64,000 nucleotides of DNA from Rhinopithecimicrobium faecis (GCA_017942165.1 JAGKSB010000003.1:186001-250000); one strand, 5' to 3'; counted from the first letter of the stretch, positions 10,240 to 19,286 are shown. Notes: generated by a model from the letters alone, not told the origin. Made by a program: numbers and translations.

Positions 10240-11484
10240 TTATGAAGGTTCGGCTTTCACAATATGTGCCAATTGATCTTTCCATGATGGGGCCTTATTT
10301 TCCTTTTTGCTCGTGCCTACGCCTGCGACATGCGCCCAGATTCCGTAGTTTGTAGCTGGAGAATAGTCAATTAATTTTTCTTCAAACCACGAAGCACCGG
10401 CCAACCAATTAACTTGATACTCTTGTATTAAGTAGCTGGCTAAAAGAATGCGTCCTTTATAACTAATGTATCCGGTGTTATTAAGTTTTTCCATCAACTG
10501 ATCGATTTCCTTAACGCCCGTCTCCGCTTGCTTCCATTTGTTAAATAGGAGCTGATCCTCATCGGCCACATAGCTGTAAGCATGCTCTCCAACACCATGG
10601 ATCTTAAAAAATACATTGCTACGTTTTTTCAGCATAAAACGGTAATAGTCCCGCCACAGTAATTTATCATGAATCTTATCATAATACTTTTTGTTGCTTG
10701 CTGTTTCCGCCTGCTTTAAGCTGTGGTAAAGTTCCAGGGGAGAAAGTGAACCTACAGCAATATAGGGTGCTAGCAGCATATAGTTGTTCTCATCTTGATT
10801 CGTCGCCGTAAGCACTTGATCTAAGACGGCCAATGCAGCCTCCTCACCACCAGCAAATGGAAGCTCCTTACAAGCGTCAATTTCTGCCTGTGTGTAGCCC
10901 AGATCTAGCAGGGTAGGGAGCTCCGTCAGTTCGATTACGTTGGGTGTGTTCAGCTCCTCCGTTGCAGGAAATGCCGCCCGTACGGAACTTTCTCGCTCAA
11001 TTTTCTTTTTAAAGACGGAAAAAGCATCCGGAATATCTTTGATGGGAAATGGTAAGTCCTCCTTATGATACAAGGTATGTCCAATAAAGTGCTTCAAATT
11101 TATCTTGGACTTCCAAAGTGCCGCTTCTACACGATCGGAGATGGTGGTCTCTCGACGCGCGATTTCACGGTGATGGTACACCTCATCGACCTGATACTTC
11201 TGTGCAATACGGGGGATCACCTCTTCAGAAATTCCTACATAGGTCATAATATCCGAACCTAAGGATTGAAATTTCTGCTTTAAATAGCGCACATTTTCCA
11301 GTTGAAATGCGGCACGTAGAATCCCCGTTTTTTGATTACCAAAACTATCCCTTTGAAAATATCGAGGGTCAAAACAGTATATTGGAATAATAAACGAACT
11401 TTTCTGTACAGCTTCTAAAAGAATTTCGTTGTCGTGTAATCGTAAATCGTTTCTAAACCAAACTAGGGTTACCCTCTTTTCCAT
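10240..11484 (-). CDS. DASH-type cryptochrome / photolyase family protein
   Basis: Flavoprotein of the cryptochrome/photolyase family, 414 residues. Domains: N-terminal photolyase alpha/beta domain (residues ~1-130, VTLVWFRNDLRLHDNEIL) that may hold an antenna cofactor, then the helical FAD-binding domain (~200-410). The FAD-domain segment TGVKEIDQLMEKLNNTGYISYKGR matches the family TGxPxxDAxMREL motif, and the block GASWFEEKLIDYSPATNYGIWAHVAGVGT is the version diagnostic of cry-DASH. Cry-DASH proteins bind FAD and a folate antenna and repair CPD lesions in single-stranded DNA or act in light signalling; which applies here is unknown. It is somewhat short for the family. It is transcribed alone, with a terminator-like hairpin behind it. 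Confidence 0.9.
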   Translation of the reverse strand: MEKRVTLVWFRNDLRLHDNEILLEAVQKSSFIIPIYCFDPRYFQRDSFGNQKTGILRAAFQLENVRYLKQKFQSLGSDIMTYVGISEEVIPRIAQKYQVDEVYHHREIARRETTISDRVEAALWKSKINLKHFIGHTLYHKEDLPFPIKDIPDAFSVFKKKIERESSVRAAFPATEELNTPNVIELTELPTLLDLGYTQAEIDACKELPFAGGEEAALAVLDQVLTATNQDENNYMLLAPYIAVGSLSPLELYHSLKQAETASNKKYYDKIHDKLLWRDYYRFMLKKRSNVFFKIHGVGEHAYSYVADEDQLLFNKWKQAETGVKEIDQLMEKLNNTGYISYKGRILLASYLIQEYQVNWLAGASWFEEKLIDYSPATNYGIWAHVAGVGTSKKENKAPSWKDQLAHIVKAEPS

Positions 11485-11702
11485 ATAGGATGAATAAATT
11501 TGTGTGGTTACTCTATTTATAATATGTAATAACTACAAATATAATACATAAATTTTTTATTTCTTTTAATTGTAAATCAAAACTTTTTTTTGGCACTTTA
11601 ATAATTAATGGCGCTTTACAATAATTCAATGATTTTCGAAAATATATGAACTAAATAGTTTTTTGATTGTTTTCTTTGTGATTTATTTGAAGATATGCAT
11701 AC

Positions 11703-12569
11703 ATGGAGGTATTAATTAGTGGGTTAAATAGTTATCTTGGGCGGGCTGCAGTATGCCTTTTAAATACCCCTGATTTTAAAGTTACCGCGCTTACGCGAAA
11801 TATAAATTTATTGAATAAGCTGGTCCCAGAGCCTGTCACAGCAAGACTTAAAGAGGTCGATCTGCTGCGGAAAAGCCCAAGTCATGAGCATGTCTATGTT
11901 CCAAATCTAGCGGTCGCTTTTTATTTTACACAAGTTGTAGACCTTTCTGATGATATTCATTTACGGATGGAGTTGCTGACGCTAAACAATTTTTTAGAAA
12001 TCGTTAAAAGAAACGGCTGTAATCGTATTATATATTTAGCAAGATTGATGGATAGGCCTTATCTAGCGCCTATAGAGGCCTTATTTAAGGCTTATAATAT
12101 TGCTTTTACCATAGTTTTAAAAGCTTCCTCCATTGGGTATGGCACTCTTTTAGATCAGTTTTTTAAAGAAATTACGACCAAGTCCGTATTGATTTATAAT
12201 CCAGAGATCGCCGATAAGGTGATCACTCCATTGGCGATTCATGATCTTATACGATGGCTGCGAGAAATGCCCTGGGAGACACATTTTGCAGGGCAGATTA
12301 TTGAACTTGGTGGAGGTGAAGAGAGCACTTTCCGTGAATTGTATCGTTGCTATGCGCGAAATTATAATAAGGGGTCAACTCCTGTGAAAATAACCCTTAC
12401 AGAGCCCTTAGCAAAAATAGCCTACAAGAATATCTATCGCATGAATCATGAAAGCTTAGAAAATTTTTTAAAAGTCATTCGTGCAGAGCGTGCTGTGGAT
12501 AATCGGGACTGGAAAGTATCCCTAGATTTCACCTTTAGGACGCTCGATAGTATCTTTCCAAACAGCTAA
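11703..12569 (+). CDS. Atypical SDR (NmrA-like) NAD(P)-binding protein
   Basis: 288-residue protein with an N-terminal Rossmann motif MEVLISGLNSYLGR; the usual GxxGxxG is reduced to GLNSYLGR. The body resembles the extended/atypical SDR or NmrA-like family: RNGCNRIIYLAR at ~98-110 in the strand-4 position, IALKASSIGYG-like segment at ~138-146 and a late LGGGEESTFRELYRCYA segment. The classical YxxxK catalytic pair is not evident, so it may bind NAD(P) without being a dehydrogenase. It stands alone between a divergent cryptochrome and a downstream ubiD-like gene, 71 bp apart, and could be co-transcribed with the latter, although that gene has its own -7 motif. The substrate is unknown. Confidence 0.72.
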   Translation: MEVLISGLNSYLGRAAVCLLNTPDFKVTALTRNINLLNKLVPEPVTARLKEVDLLRKSPSHEHVYVPNLAVAFYFTQVVDLSDDIHLRMELLTLNNFLEIVKRNGCNRIIYLARLMDRPYLAPIEALFKAYNIAFTIVLKASSIGYGTLLDQFFKEITTKSVLIYNPEIADKVITPLAIHDLIRWLREMPWETHFAGQIIELGGGEESTFRELYRCYARNYNKGSTPVKITLTEPLAKIAYKNIYRMNHESLENFLKVIRAERAVDNRDWKVSLDFTFRTLDSIFPNS

Positions 12570-12610
12570 ATACATTTTCCATAAAATAGTGCTTCCAAGA
12601 AGATATTAGT

Positions 12611-12618
12611 TAAATTTG
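12611..12618 (+). promoter_or_regulatory. Putative -7 promoter element of the ubiD-family gene
   Basis: TAAATTTG matches TAnnTTTG and lies 22 bases before the ATG at 12641, the expected spacing for a short-leader Bacteroidota promoter. No convincing -33 TTTG box is seen. Confidence 0.45.
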
Positions 12619-12640
12619 TGCGTTAACAATTGCAAGAAAA

Positions 12641-14479
12641 ATGGGTTATAAAAGTTTAGAAGAATGTGTTAGAGACTTGGAAAATCATGGTCATCTAATA
12701 CGTATTAAAGAGGAAGTTGATCCCTATTTAGAGATGGCTTCTATTCATATGCGTGTTTTTGATGCGGAAGGTCCAGCGTTGTTTTTTGAAAATATTAAAG
12801 GGTCACCTTTTCCTGCGGTATCTAATTTATTTGGAACATTAGATCGTTCTAAATTTATGTTTCGAGATACGCTAGCGCATATTAAGAAGTTAGTAGACGT
12901 GAAGATGGACCCTTCTCAAGTGTTAAAGAATCCCCTTAAATACGCTTCCTCCTCGATGGTAGCTTTAGGTGCACTCCCTTGGAAGAAGAAAAGTAATGCC
13001 CCGATCTTACATGGTCAGACGACCATTGATCAGCTGCCTCAAATCGTTAATTGGCCCATGGATGGCGGGTCTTTTGTGACGATGCCTCAGGTATATACGG
13101 AAGATATCACCAAGCCTGGAATTATGAAGTCCAATTTGGGCATGTACCGAATACAGCTTTCAGGAAACGACTATATTCCCAATCAGGAGATAGGGCTACA
13201 CTATCAGTTGCACCGTGGAATTGGTGTTCATCAGACTAAAGCGAATGCTTTAGGGCGCCCCTTAAAGGTAAGTATCTTTGTTGGAGGCCCTCCTTCACAC
13301 CCTTTATCTGCTGTAATGCCCTTGCCAGAGGGGCTTTCTGAAATGATCTTTGCCGGAGCCTTGGGAAATCGACGCTTCCGTTATTTTTATGATGAGGAAG
13401 GCTTTTGTATCTCTGCGGATGCTGATTTTGTAATTACAGGAACGGTCTATCCGAATGAAACAAAACCCGAAGGCCCTTTTGGGGATCATATCGGCTACTA
13501 TAGCTTGGTGCATGAGTTCCCTTTAATGAAAGTTCATAAAGTCTATCATAAGAAGAATCCTATCTGGTCATTTACTGTTGTTGGAAGACCTCCCCAGGAG
13601 GATACCAGCTTTGGGGCGTTAATTCATGAAATTACGGGCGATGCTATTCCCCAGGAAATCAATGGTCTTCATGCTGTACATGCGGTGGATGCTGCGGGTG
13701 TGCACCCCTTGTTATTTGCGATAGGCTCCGAGCGTTATACTCCTTATCAAGCGCTTGAGCGTCCACAAGAAATTCTTACGATTGCTAATCAGACCTTAGG
13801 GAAAAATCAACTTTCACTGGCTAAGTATCTCTTTATTTCGGCTTATGAAGATAACCCCAAGTTAGATATTCATAATGTGCAGGGATTTTTCAGCCATATA
13901 TTGGAACGCATTGATCTTTCTAGAGATTTACATTTTCATACAAATACCACCATTGATACCTTAGACTATTCCGGAGATGGCTTAAATGCGGGCTCTAAGG
14001 TGGTCGTGGCCGCCGCAGGACCTGTTAAACGTCGTTTAGCAACGGAGTTGCCTGCAGGATTTACATTGCCACGTCCCTTTCAGCATGCGAAATTAGCTAT
14101 GCCGGGTATTATTGTGGTAGATGGGATGCCTTTTAGCTCCTATGCTGAGGAGGAGGAGCGCTTTGCTGCTTGGTGTGAAGCGGCGAAAGATGTAGACTTC
14201 ACAGGTATTCAGTTAATCGTTATAGCCGATGATGCGAGTTTCACAGCGGCGAATGACAACAATTTTGTATGGGTTACTTTTACACGCTCTAACCCTGCTT
14301 TTGATTTATATGGCATTCGCAGTTTTACAAAGTTTAAGCATTGGGGTTGCCATGGTCCTTTAATTATTGATGCGCGAGCAAAACCTCACCATGCACCAGA
14401 TCTTATTAAAGATCCTGCTGTAGAAAAGCGTGTTGATGCCCTCGGAGCAAAAGGTGGATCGCTGTTTGGAATTATTTAA
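12641..14479 (+). CDS. UbiD-family prenylated-FMN decarboxylase
   Basis: UbiD-type (de)carboxylase of 612 residues, the long form common in Bacteroidota. The family uses prenylated FMN, made by a UbiX partner not seen here, to decarboxylate aromatic or alpha,beta-unsaturated acids. Recognisable blocks: LHYQLHRGIGVHQTKANALGR (~185-206), the FMN/metal region, then GGPPSHPLSAVMPLPEGLSEMIFAGAL, and the signature ETKPEGPFGDHIGYYS (~280-295) with the catalytic-loop Glu. A role in menaquinone biosynthesis is often annotated for such proteins; nothing in the neighbourhood supports or excludes it. It could equally act on another aromatic acid. Confidence 0.88.
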   Translation: MGYKSLEECVRDLENHGHLIRIKEEVDPYLEMASIHMRVFDAEGPALFFENIKGSPFPAVSNLFGTLDRSKFMFRDTLAHIKKLVDVKMDPSQVLKNPLKYASSSMVALGALPWKKKSNAPILHGQTTIDQLPQIVNWPMDGGSFVTMPQVYTEDITKPGIMKSNLGMYRIQLSGNDYIPNQEIGLHYQLHRGIGVHQTKANALGRPLKVSIFVGGPPSHPLSAVMPLPEGLSEMIFAGALGNRRFRYFYDEEGFCISADADFVITGTVYPNETKPEGPFGDHIGYYSLVHEFPLMKVHKVYHKKNPIWSFTVVGRPPQEDTSFGALIHEITGDAIPQEINGLHAVHAVDAAGVHPLLFAIGSERYTPYQALERPQEILTIANQTLGKNQLSLAKYLFISAYEDNPKLDIHNVQGFFSHILERIDLSRDLHFHTNTTIDTLDYSGDGLNAGSKVVVAAAGPVKRRLATELPAGFTLPRPFQHAKLAMPGIIVVDGMPFSSYAEEEERFAAWCEAAKDVDFTGIQLIVIADDASFTAANDNNFVWVTFTRSNPAFDLYGIRSFTKFKHWGCHGPLIIDARAKPHHAPDLIKDPAVEKRVDALGAKGGSLFGII

Positions 14480-14783
14480 AAACTTATTATGTTAAGTAGC
14501 TTTGTGTTATGAGAAAATACACCTTTGACTACTTAATGGCCACAGCGATGACTTCAAGTTACACCGCTCCGCTGGCTTATAAGAAAGGGGATGAATGAAA
14601 ATCAGGATGTGCACGGTTCAGTTTGACTGCTAAGCAATATTAAAGTGTTTGAATTGAGTATTTGATAAGTAATATCTGTATTTGATGTTAATTTCATAAT
14701 TATTTTTAAAAATAATTATGAAATTTGTTTATAATTATTCATATTTGTGAAGTAATTAAAATTGAACATAAAAATACAAATAT
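14480..14783. other. Intergenic region ubiD-like to asnB with unexplained insert
   Basis: 304 bp. The first half (14497-14640) is richer in GC than normal spacers here. It has a TAGCTTTG -7-like motif at 14497-14504 and a 29-codon frame at 14509-14598 (MRKYTFDYLMATAM..., ending KKGDE) with no terminator behind it. I do not recognise the frame; it may be a short peptide, the 3' remnant of a lost gene, or chance. The second half is AT-rich and contains a perfect 36-bp palindrome (separate entry) and must hold the asnB promoter. Confidence 0.4.
14690..14725. repeat. Perfect 36-bp AT-rich palindrome upstream of asnB
   Basis: Two 18-base arms (14690-14707 and 14708-14725) are exact reverse complements with no spacer. 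It ends 58 bp before the asnB start. Apart from one C/G pair it consists of A and T. It could be an operator for a dimeric regulator, or extrude as a cruciform. Confidence 0.7.
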
Positions 14784-16475
14784 ATGTGTGGTATTATTGG
14801 AGCATTTAACTTGCAAGAAGGAGCGGAAAGTTTAAGACCTCAAGTCTTAGAGATGTCAAAGAGAATTCGTCACCGTGGACCAGATTGGTCAGGGATATTC
14901 ACTTCTGATAAAGCGATCCTTGCGCATGAACGTTTAGCAATTGTAGACCCAAAGTCAGGCTCTCAACCGTTATTTAGCCCAGATGGGCAGGTTGTATTAG
15001 CTGTAAATGGAGAGATTTATAATCATCAAGAGCTACGTAATTCTTTGCCTAATTACCCCTTTACTACGCAGTCTGATTCTGAAGTAGTCTTAGCCTTGTA
15101 CTTAGAGAAGGGCCCTTCATTTATTGAGGACCTGAATGGCATATTTGCTTTTGCACTGTATGATGCTAGAAACGACGCTTATTTTATTGCACGTGATCAT
15201 ATGGGAATTATTCCCTTATACTATGGGACAGATGCCAAAGGTCAGTTTTTTGTGGCCTCAGAGTTAAAATCCTTGGAAGGATTTTGTACGGAAATAGCGC
15301 AGTTCTCACCAGGTCACTATATCTATTCTGCAGAATCTTCGGCACTACAGCCTTGGTACAAAAGAGATTGGGATTCCTTTGAGACGGTAAAAGACAACGA
15401 TACAGATATTGCTAAATTACGTGACGCTTTAGAGGCGGCTGTGCATCGTCAATTGATGTCTGATGTGCCCTATGGCGTGCTGTTGTCCGGTGGATTAGAC
15501 TCCTCCGTGATTGCTGCCATCACTAAGAAATTCGCTTCCAAGCGTATAGAATCTAAAGATCAAGAGGAAGCATGGTACCCACAGCTGCACTCCTTTGCTG
15601 TAGGGCTTACAGGGGCACCGGATTTAATCGCTGCGAAGAAGGCAGCAGATCATATCGGCACCATTCACCATGAGATAAACTTTACAATCCAAGAAGGGTT
15701 AGATGCGATTAGAGATGTTATCTATCACTTGGAAACTTACGATGTTACCACAGTACGTGCATCTACACCTATGTATTTATTATCACGGGTGATTAAGTCT
15801 ATGGGTATAAAAATGGTGCTTTCAGGGGAGGGATCAGATGAGTTATTTGGTGGTTATTTATACTTTCATAAAGCGCCAAATGCACAGGAGTTTCATGAGG
15901 AAACGGTTCGTAAATTGAAGAAATTATATTTGTACGATTGTCTACGTGCTAATAAATCATTAGCAGCATGGGGCGTTGAAGGGAGGGTGCCATTCTTAGA
16001 TAAGGAATTTATGGATGTTGCGATGACAATAAATCCTGCCGATAAAATGATTAAAGATGGTCGTATGGAAAAATGGGTTGTGCGCAAAGCGTTCGAAGAC
16101 TATTTACCAGAAAGCATCGCTTGGAGACAAAAGGAGCAATTTTCAGATGGTGTAGGTTACAGCTGGATAGATACCTTGAAGCAGCAAGCGGAGGACAAGG
16201 TTACAGATGCCGAGTTTGCTAAAGCTGCGGAGAGGTACCCTGTTAATACGCCCAAAAATAAAGAAGAATTCTTATACCGATCTATCTTTGAATCTCACTT
16301 TCCGTCGGAAACAGCAGCAAAGACAGTACCGTCTGTAAAATCCGTTGCCTGTAGTACGCCAGAAGCCCTTCTTTGGGATGCTTCTTTTCAAAATTTAAAC
16401 GATCCCTCGGGACGTGCTGTTGCTGCAGTACATGAGCAAAGCTATGAAAAGGCTAAAGATGTGGTAGTGGGTTAA
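14784..16475 (+). CDS. asnB: Asparagine synthase (glutamine-hydrolysing)
   Basis: Makes asparagine from aspartate, glutamine and ATP. The start MCGIIGAF puts the glutaminase nucleophile Cys at residue 2 after Met removal, which fixes the start. The N-terminal class II glutamine amidotransferase domain spans ~1-200 (RHRGPDWSG, NGEIYNHQELR). The C-terminal synthetase domain has the ATP pyrophosphatase loop LLSGGLDSSVIAA at ~232-244 and GEGSDELFGGY at ~350. Length 563 is close to E. coli AsnB. It is a single gene, with a 36-bp palindrome upstream and hairpins behind it. Confidence 0.97.
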   Translation: MCGIIGAFNLQEGAESLRPQVLEMSKRIRHRGPDWSGIFTSDKAILAHERLAIVDPKSGSQPLFSPDGQVVLAVNGEIYNHQELRNSLPNYPFTTQSDSEVVLALYLEKGPSFIEDLNGIFAFALYDARNDAYFIARDHMGIIPLYYGTDAKGQFFVASELKSLEGFCTEIAQFSPGHYIYSAESSALQPWYKRDWDSFETVKDNDTDIAKLRDALEAAVHRQLMSDVPYGVLLSGGLDSSVIAAITKKFASKRIESKDQEEAWYPQLHSFAVGLTGAPDLIAAKKAADHIGTIHHEINFTIQEGLDAIRDVIYHLETYDVTTVRASTPMYLLSRVIKSMGIKMVLSGEGSDELFGGYLYFHKAPNAQEFHEETVRKLKKLYLYDCLRANKSLAAWGVEGRVPFLDKEFMDVAMTINPADKMIKDGRMEKWVVRKAFEDYLPESIAWRQKEQFSDGVGYSWIDTLKQQAEDKVTDAEFAKAAERYPVNTPKNKEEFLYRSIFESHFPSETAAKTVPSVKSVACSTPEALLWDASFQNLNDPSGRAVAAVHEQSYEKAKDVVVG

Positions 16476-16494
16476 TTGTTTGTTTTTTGCTTAA

Positions 16495-16546
16495 AGGAAA
16501 GGGAAGGTCGTAGATCTTCCCTTTCCTGCTTTAGGCCCTTTGGCCT
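16495..16546 (+). terminator. Tandem hairpins behind asnB
   Basis: First hairpin has 12-base arms 16495-16506 and 16516-16527 (core GGAAAGGGAAG). A second follows, AGGCC (16533-16537) pairing with GGCCT (16542-16546), then TTTTA. Together they probably end asnB transcription; the opposite-strand DPP4 gene ends only 60 bp further on. Confidence 0.6.
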
Positions 16547-16605
16547 TTTAGAAGTCTGCTGCCTGCCTGTAGGCTTTGACAGCTAGTCTAGCTGTTTGAA
16601 AACAG

Positions 16606-18768
16606 CTATTTCTTTAAGTGTAAATCAAAATAACGTGCTATTTTCTCATACATATGAATACGATCTTTGCCGGATACATTATGTTCATGTGTAGGGTATA
16701 AGAAGTAGTCTACCTGTTTTCCAGCTTTAATGCAAGCTTCGATAAAAGCCATGGAGTGTTGCTGTACGACTACAGGATCCTGCGCACCGTGAATTATTAG
16801 TAAATTACCTTTCAGTTTTTCTGCCTTATTTAACAGGGAGCTCTGCGCATAGCCTGCAGGATTTTCCTGTGGCGTATCCATATAGCGTTCACCATACATC
16901 GCTTCATAGTACTTCCAGTCGATCACCGGTCCTCCAGCAACAGCCGCTTGGAATATTTCTGGCTTATTGACCATTAATGAAGTCGTCATAAACCCTCCGA
17001 AGCTCCATCCGAAAATACCCATGCGCTTTGTATCCACAAATGACTGCGCTTGTAGGTAGCTCACTCCTTGAAGTTGGTCAGCCATCTCTGCCTGTCCCAG
17101 CTGGCGGTGTGTAACACGGGTGAAGTCTCTTCCTCGGGCATCTGACCCGCGGTTGTCCATGGTAAAGACGATATATCCTTGCTGTGCCATGTAATAATCG
17201 AAATAGCCTGCTCCACCTAACCATTTATTTGTCACAAGCTGCGCGTGAGATCCTCCGTATAAGTAAAACATCACAGGGTACTTCTTCGAAGCATCAAAGT
17301 TTGTAGGGTATAGAATACGTGCATTTAAAGGCGTCTTTCCATCCGCAGAAGTCAGCGTTATAAACTCCATCTTTGGCATCGTTATCTTGCCATCTAGGGG
17401 GTTTGAAGCGTTAAGTAGTTCGGTTGTCTTTCCTGATTTCAAATCTTTTACAACAGCTTTGTTGGCTGTCGTCGTATTGGAATATTGATCAAATAGGTAG
17501 CGGCCATTGCTGCTTGCCTGATGCGTACCACTGAGGGATGTCAATTCTTTCGTGTGGAAGGTTTTTAAATCCAACTCAAAGGCCTGTCTATCTAAACCAT
17601 TATTCGTAATACCTATATATGTAAGTTTTGTGCCGTCCTCGGAGAATGATAGTATTTGATCTACGATAACATCTTTATATCCTAAAGATTTCAGTAATTT
17701 ACCTTCTGTATTATAGAGGTAAAATTGATTATATCCATGCTGATCTGTCTGGTATAAAAACTGATTAGGCTGTGTAGGTAAGAATAATAAGGGATGCTGC
17801 GGCTCCACCCATGAAGAAAGCTTTTCTTCGAATAGCGTAGCGACAAAACGACCGTCAGCTGCAGCATATTTTGTTAACCTCATATGATCTTGGCCTCGAT
17901 TTAAGAGTCCTACGTAAATATATTTCCCTGAAGGATCCCAGGTTACTGATGTTAAATACTGATCTAATGGTTCACCCGTCTGCAGCTTTATCGTTTGCTG
18001 TGTCTTTAGATTAAATAGCTGTAAGCTCACCTGCTCATTCGTTTCTCCAGCCATGGGGTAGGGGATTTCATTCGTCTGAGCCATGCGCGTCCCCCAATTT
18101 ATTAAAGGATACTTAGCGACCATGCTTTCGTCTTTTCGGTAGTATAAGAGGGATTCGCTGTTAGGTGACCACCACATCCCCCGATCAATACCAAATTCTT
18201 GTCTATGTGTGGCACTACATCCATTTACAATAGCGGTATTTGCATCCGTCGTAACTTGCCACTTTTGCCCATCGGCAGATTGTATTTCAATATTATTAGC
18301 GACTAAATAGGCTGAATTTCTGCCGTCTTTAGAGAAAAAATATTCCGCGGCATCTGCCGGTGCAGCAATGCTGTTAAGCATTGTCTTCTTCCGTAAATCA
18401 TATTCGACAGCGACGATTTGTTTTCCTACAGAAACTGTCATACTGATTGTATAAGCATCTTTCCAACGGTAGGAAGCAGGAAAATTTTTTAAGGAAAATG
18501 TATTGTCGGGAAATTTTGCTGCCAAGGCATTATTTAATGCCGCAGTGGTAAGTAAGACTTCGGATTTCCAATTGTTGGAGGCTTTACGTCCTTGTAAATC
18601 TATGTCAATATAGGAAAATGCCTGCTGACCAGGGATCCACTGTTGACCTTTTATGCTTTGTGGTGCATAACTTCGGGAGCCAAACACCGTTTCCTCTAAG
18701 GTGAAATGACGCTGTGCATAGGCGTTGCTGCCACCTAAGAGTAAAAATAAAAAGGCTATTTTTTTCAT
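16606..18768 (-). CDS. Dipeptidyl peptidase IV (S9B family)
   Basis: Exported serine peptidase that removes X-Pro/X-Ala dipeptides from peptide N-termini. It has a Sec signal peptide (residues 1-18, MKKIAFLFLLLGGSNAYA), then the eight-bladed propeller with the DPP4 signature GMWWSPNSESLLYYRKDES at ~195-215, then the alpha/beta-hydrolase domain. The nucleophile Ser is in GWSFGGF (~588), the Asp in GAQDPVV (~661) and the His in HEHNVSG (~694), so the triad is complete. Length 720 is normal for Bacteroidota DPP4. It is a single gene, divergent from folB. TAGTTTTG on the minus strand at 18795-18788 may be its -7 box. The protein is probably periplasmic. Confidence 0.95.
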   Translation of the reverse strand: MKKIAFLFLLLGGSNAYAQRHFTLEETVFGSRSYAPQSIKGQQWIPGQQAFSYIDIDLQGRKASNNWKSEVLLTTAALNNALAAKFPDNTFSLKNFPASYRWKDAYTISMTVSVGKQIVAVEYDLRKKTMLNSIAAPADAAEYFFSKDGRNSAYLVANNIEIQSADGQKWQVTTDANTAIVNGCSATHRQEFGIDRGMWWSPNSESLLYYRKDESMVAKYPLINWGTRMAQTNEIPYPMAGETNEQVSLQLFNLKTQQTIKLQTGEPLDQYLTSVTWDPSGKYIYVGLLNRGQDHMRLTKYAAADGRFVATLFEEKLSSWVEPQHPLLFLPTQPNQFLYQTDQHGYNQFYLYNTEGKLLKSLGYKDVIVDQILSFSEDGTKLTYIGITNNGLDRQAFELDLKTFHTKELTSLSGTHQASSNGRYLFDQYSNTTTANKAVVKDLKSGKTTELLNASNPLDGKITMPKMEFITLTSADGKTPLNARILYPTNFDASKKYPVMFYLYGGSHAQLVTNKWLGGAGYFDYYMAQQGYIVFTMDNRGSDARGRDFTRVTHRQLGQAEMADQLQGVSYLQAQSFVDTKRMGIFGWSFGGFMTTSLMVNKPEIFQAAVAGGPVIDWKYYEAMYGERYMDTPQENPAGYAQSSLLNKAEKLKGNLLIIHGAQDPVVVQQHSMAFIEACIKAGKQVDYFLYPTHEHNVSGKDRIHMYEKIARYFDLHLKK

Positions 18769-18860
18769 GCTTTAAAATTTATTCGCTCAAAACTACAAAA
18801 AAAATAACCTTATTCTATTCCCTGAAAGTTTGTTTTACCGAAGTATAGACTAGATTAATG

Positions 18861-18890
18861 TTTGCTCTTGGGAAATAATAGGTAGGTTTG
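18861..18890 (+). promoter_or_regulatory. Putative folB promoter (-33 and -7)
   Basis: TTTG at 18861-18864, 18 bases, then TAGGTTTG at 18883-18890: both parts of the Bacteroidota consensus TTTG-N19-TAnnTTTG. Predicted start near 18897, about 24 bases before the folB ATG. It is the best full promoter match I found in the window. Confidence 0.62.
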
Positions 18891-18933
18891 CCTTACGTTA
18901 AAATTTAATATGTTTGCCTTATGTTAAAATTAA
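18886..18933 (+). repeat. 26-bp-period duplication spanning the folB start codon
   Basis: The 22 bases at 18886-18907 recur at 18912-18933 with two differences. One is the C of TTACGTT becoming T, which creates the folB ATG in the second copy. The duplication also repeats a TAnnTTTG motif (18883-18890 and 18909-18916). Confidence 0.75.
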
Positions 18934-19286
18934 AACAAACCGTTGCCTTATCTGATGTTAAGATTTTTGCTCCTATTGGATATTATCCTGAAGAACAAAT
19001 TTTAGGTAATCACTTCTTGGTATCCATAAAAGTGGAATTTGAAGCTCCTATGGGTGATCGTGAGGAGTTAAATCGCACGATAAACTATGAGCGATTATAT
19101 GAGATTATAACGACAGTGATGCTTCCTAAAAGAAAACTCTTAGAGTCTGCGGTGGAAGAGATGCTTATTCAAGTCTACGAAGGGTTCGACTTTGTGGATT
19201 TTATTGAGGTGGGTATTTTAAAGTTAAATCCAGCATTTGGGGGGGATTTAGCAAATTCTGAAGTCAAGTTAACCTATGTGCGTTAG
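18921..19286 (+). CDS. folB: Dihydroneopterin aldolase
   Basis: Folate biosynthesis: cleaves 7,8-dihydroneopterin to 6-hydroxymethyl-dihydropterin and glycolaldehyde. At 121 residues it has family length. It shows the family pattern: ALSDVKIFAPIGYYPEEQILGNHFLVSI at the N-terminus with the pterin-binding Glu region (~24), TINYERLYEII in the middle, and the C-terminal ILKLNPAFGGDLANSEV with the conserved catalytic Lys. The first in-frame ATG at 18921 fits the family start. It is probably a single gene with its own promoter. No other folate gene is nearby. Confidence 0.93.
   Translation: MLKLKQTVALSDVKIFAPIGYYPEEQILGNHFLVSIKVEFEAPMGDREELNRTINYERLYEIITTVMLPKRKLLESAVEEMLIQVYEGFDFVDFIEVGILKLNPAFGGDLANSEVKLTYVR

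Noticed and set aside
14560..14640. Possible group II intron domain V (GTGCACGGTTC similarity)
   Set aside because: Only the 3' strand resembles the domain; the pairing GAGCCG strand, the tetraloop and any reverse transcriptase are missing.
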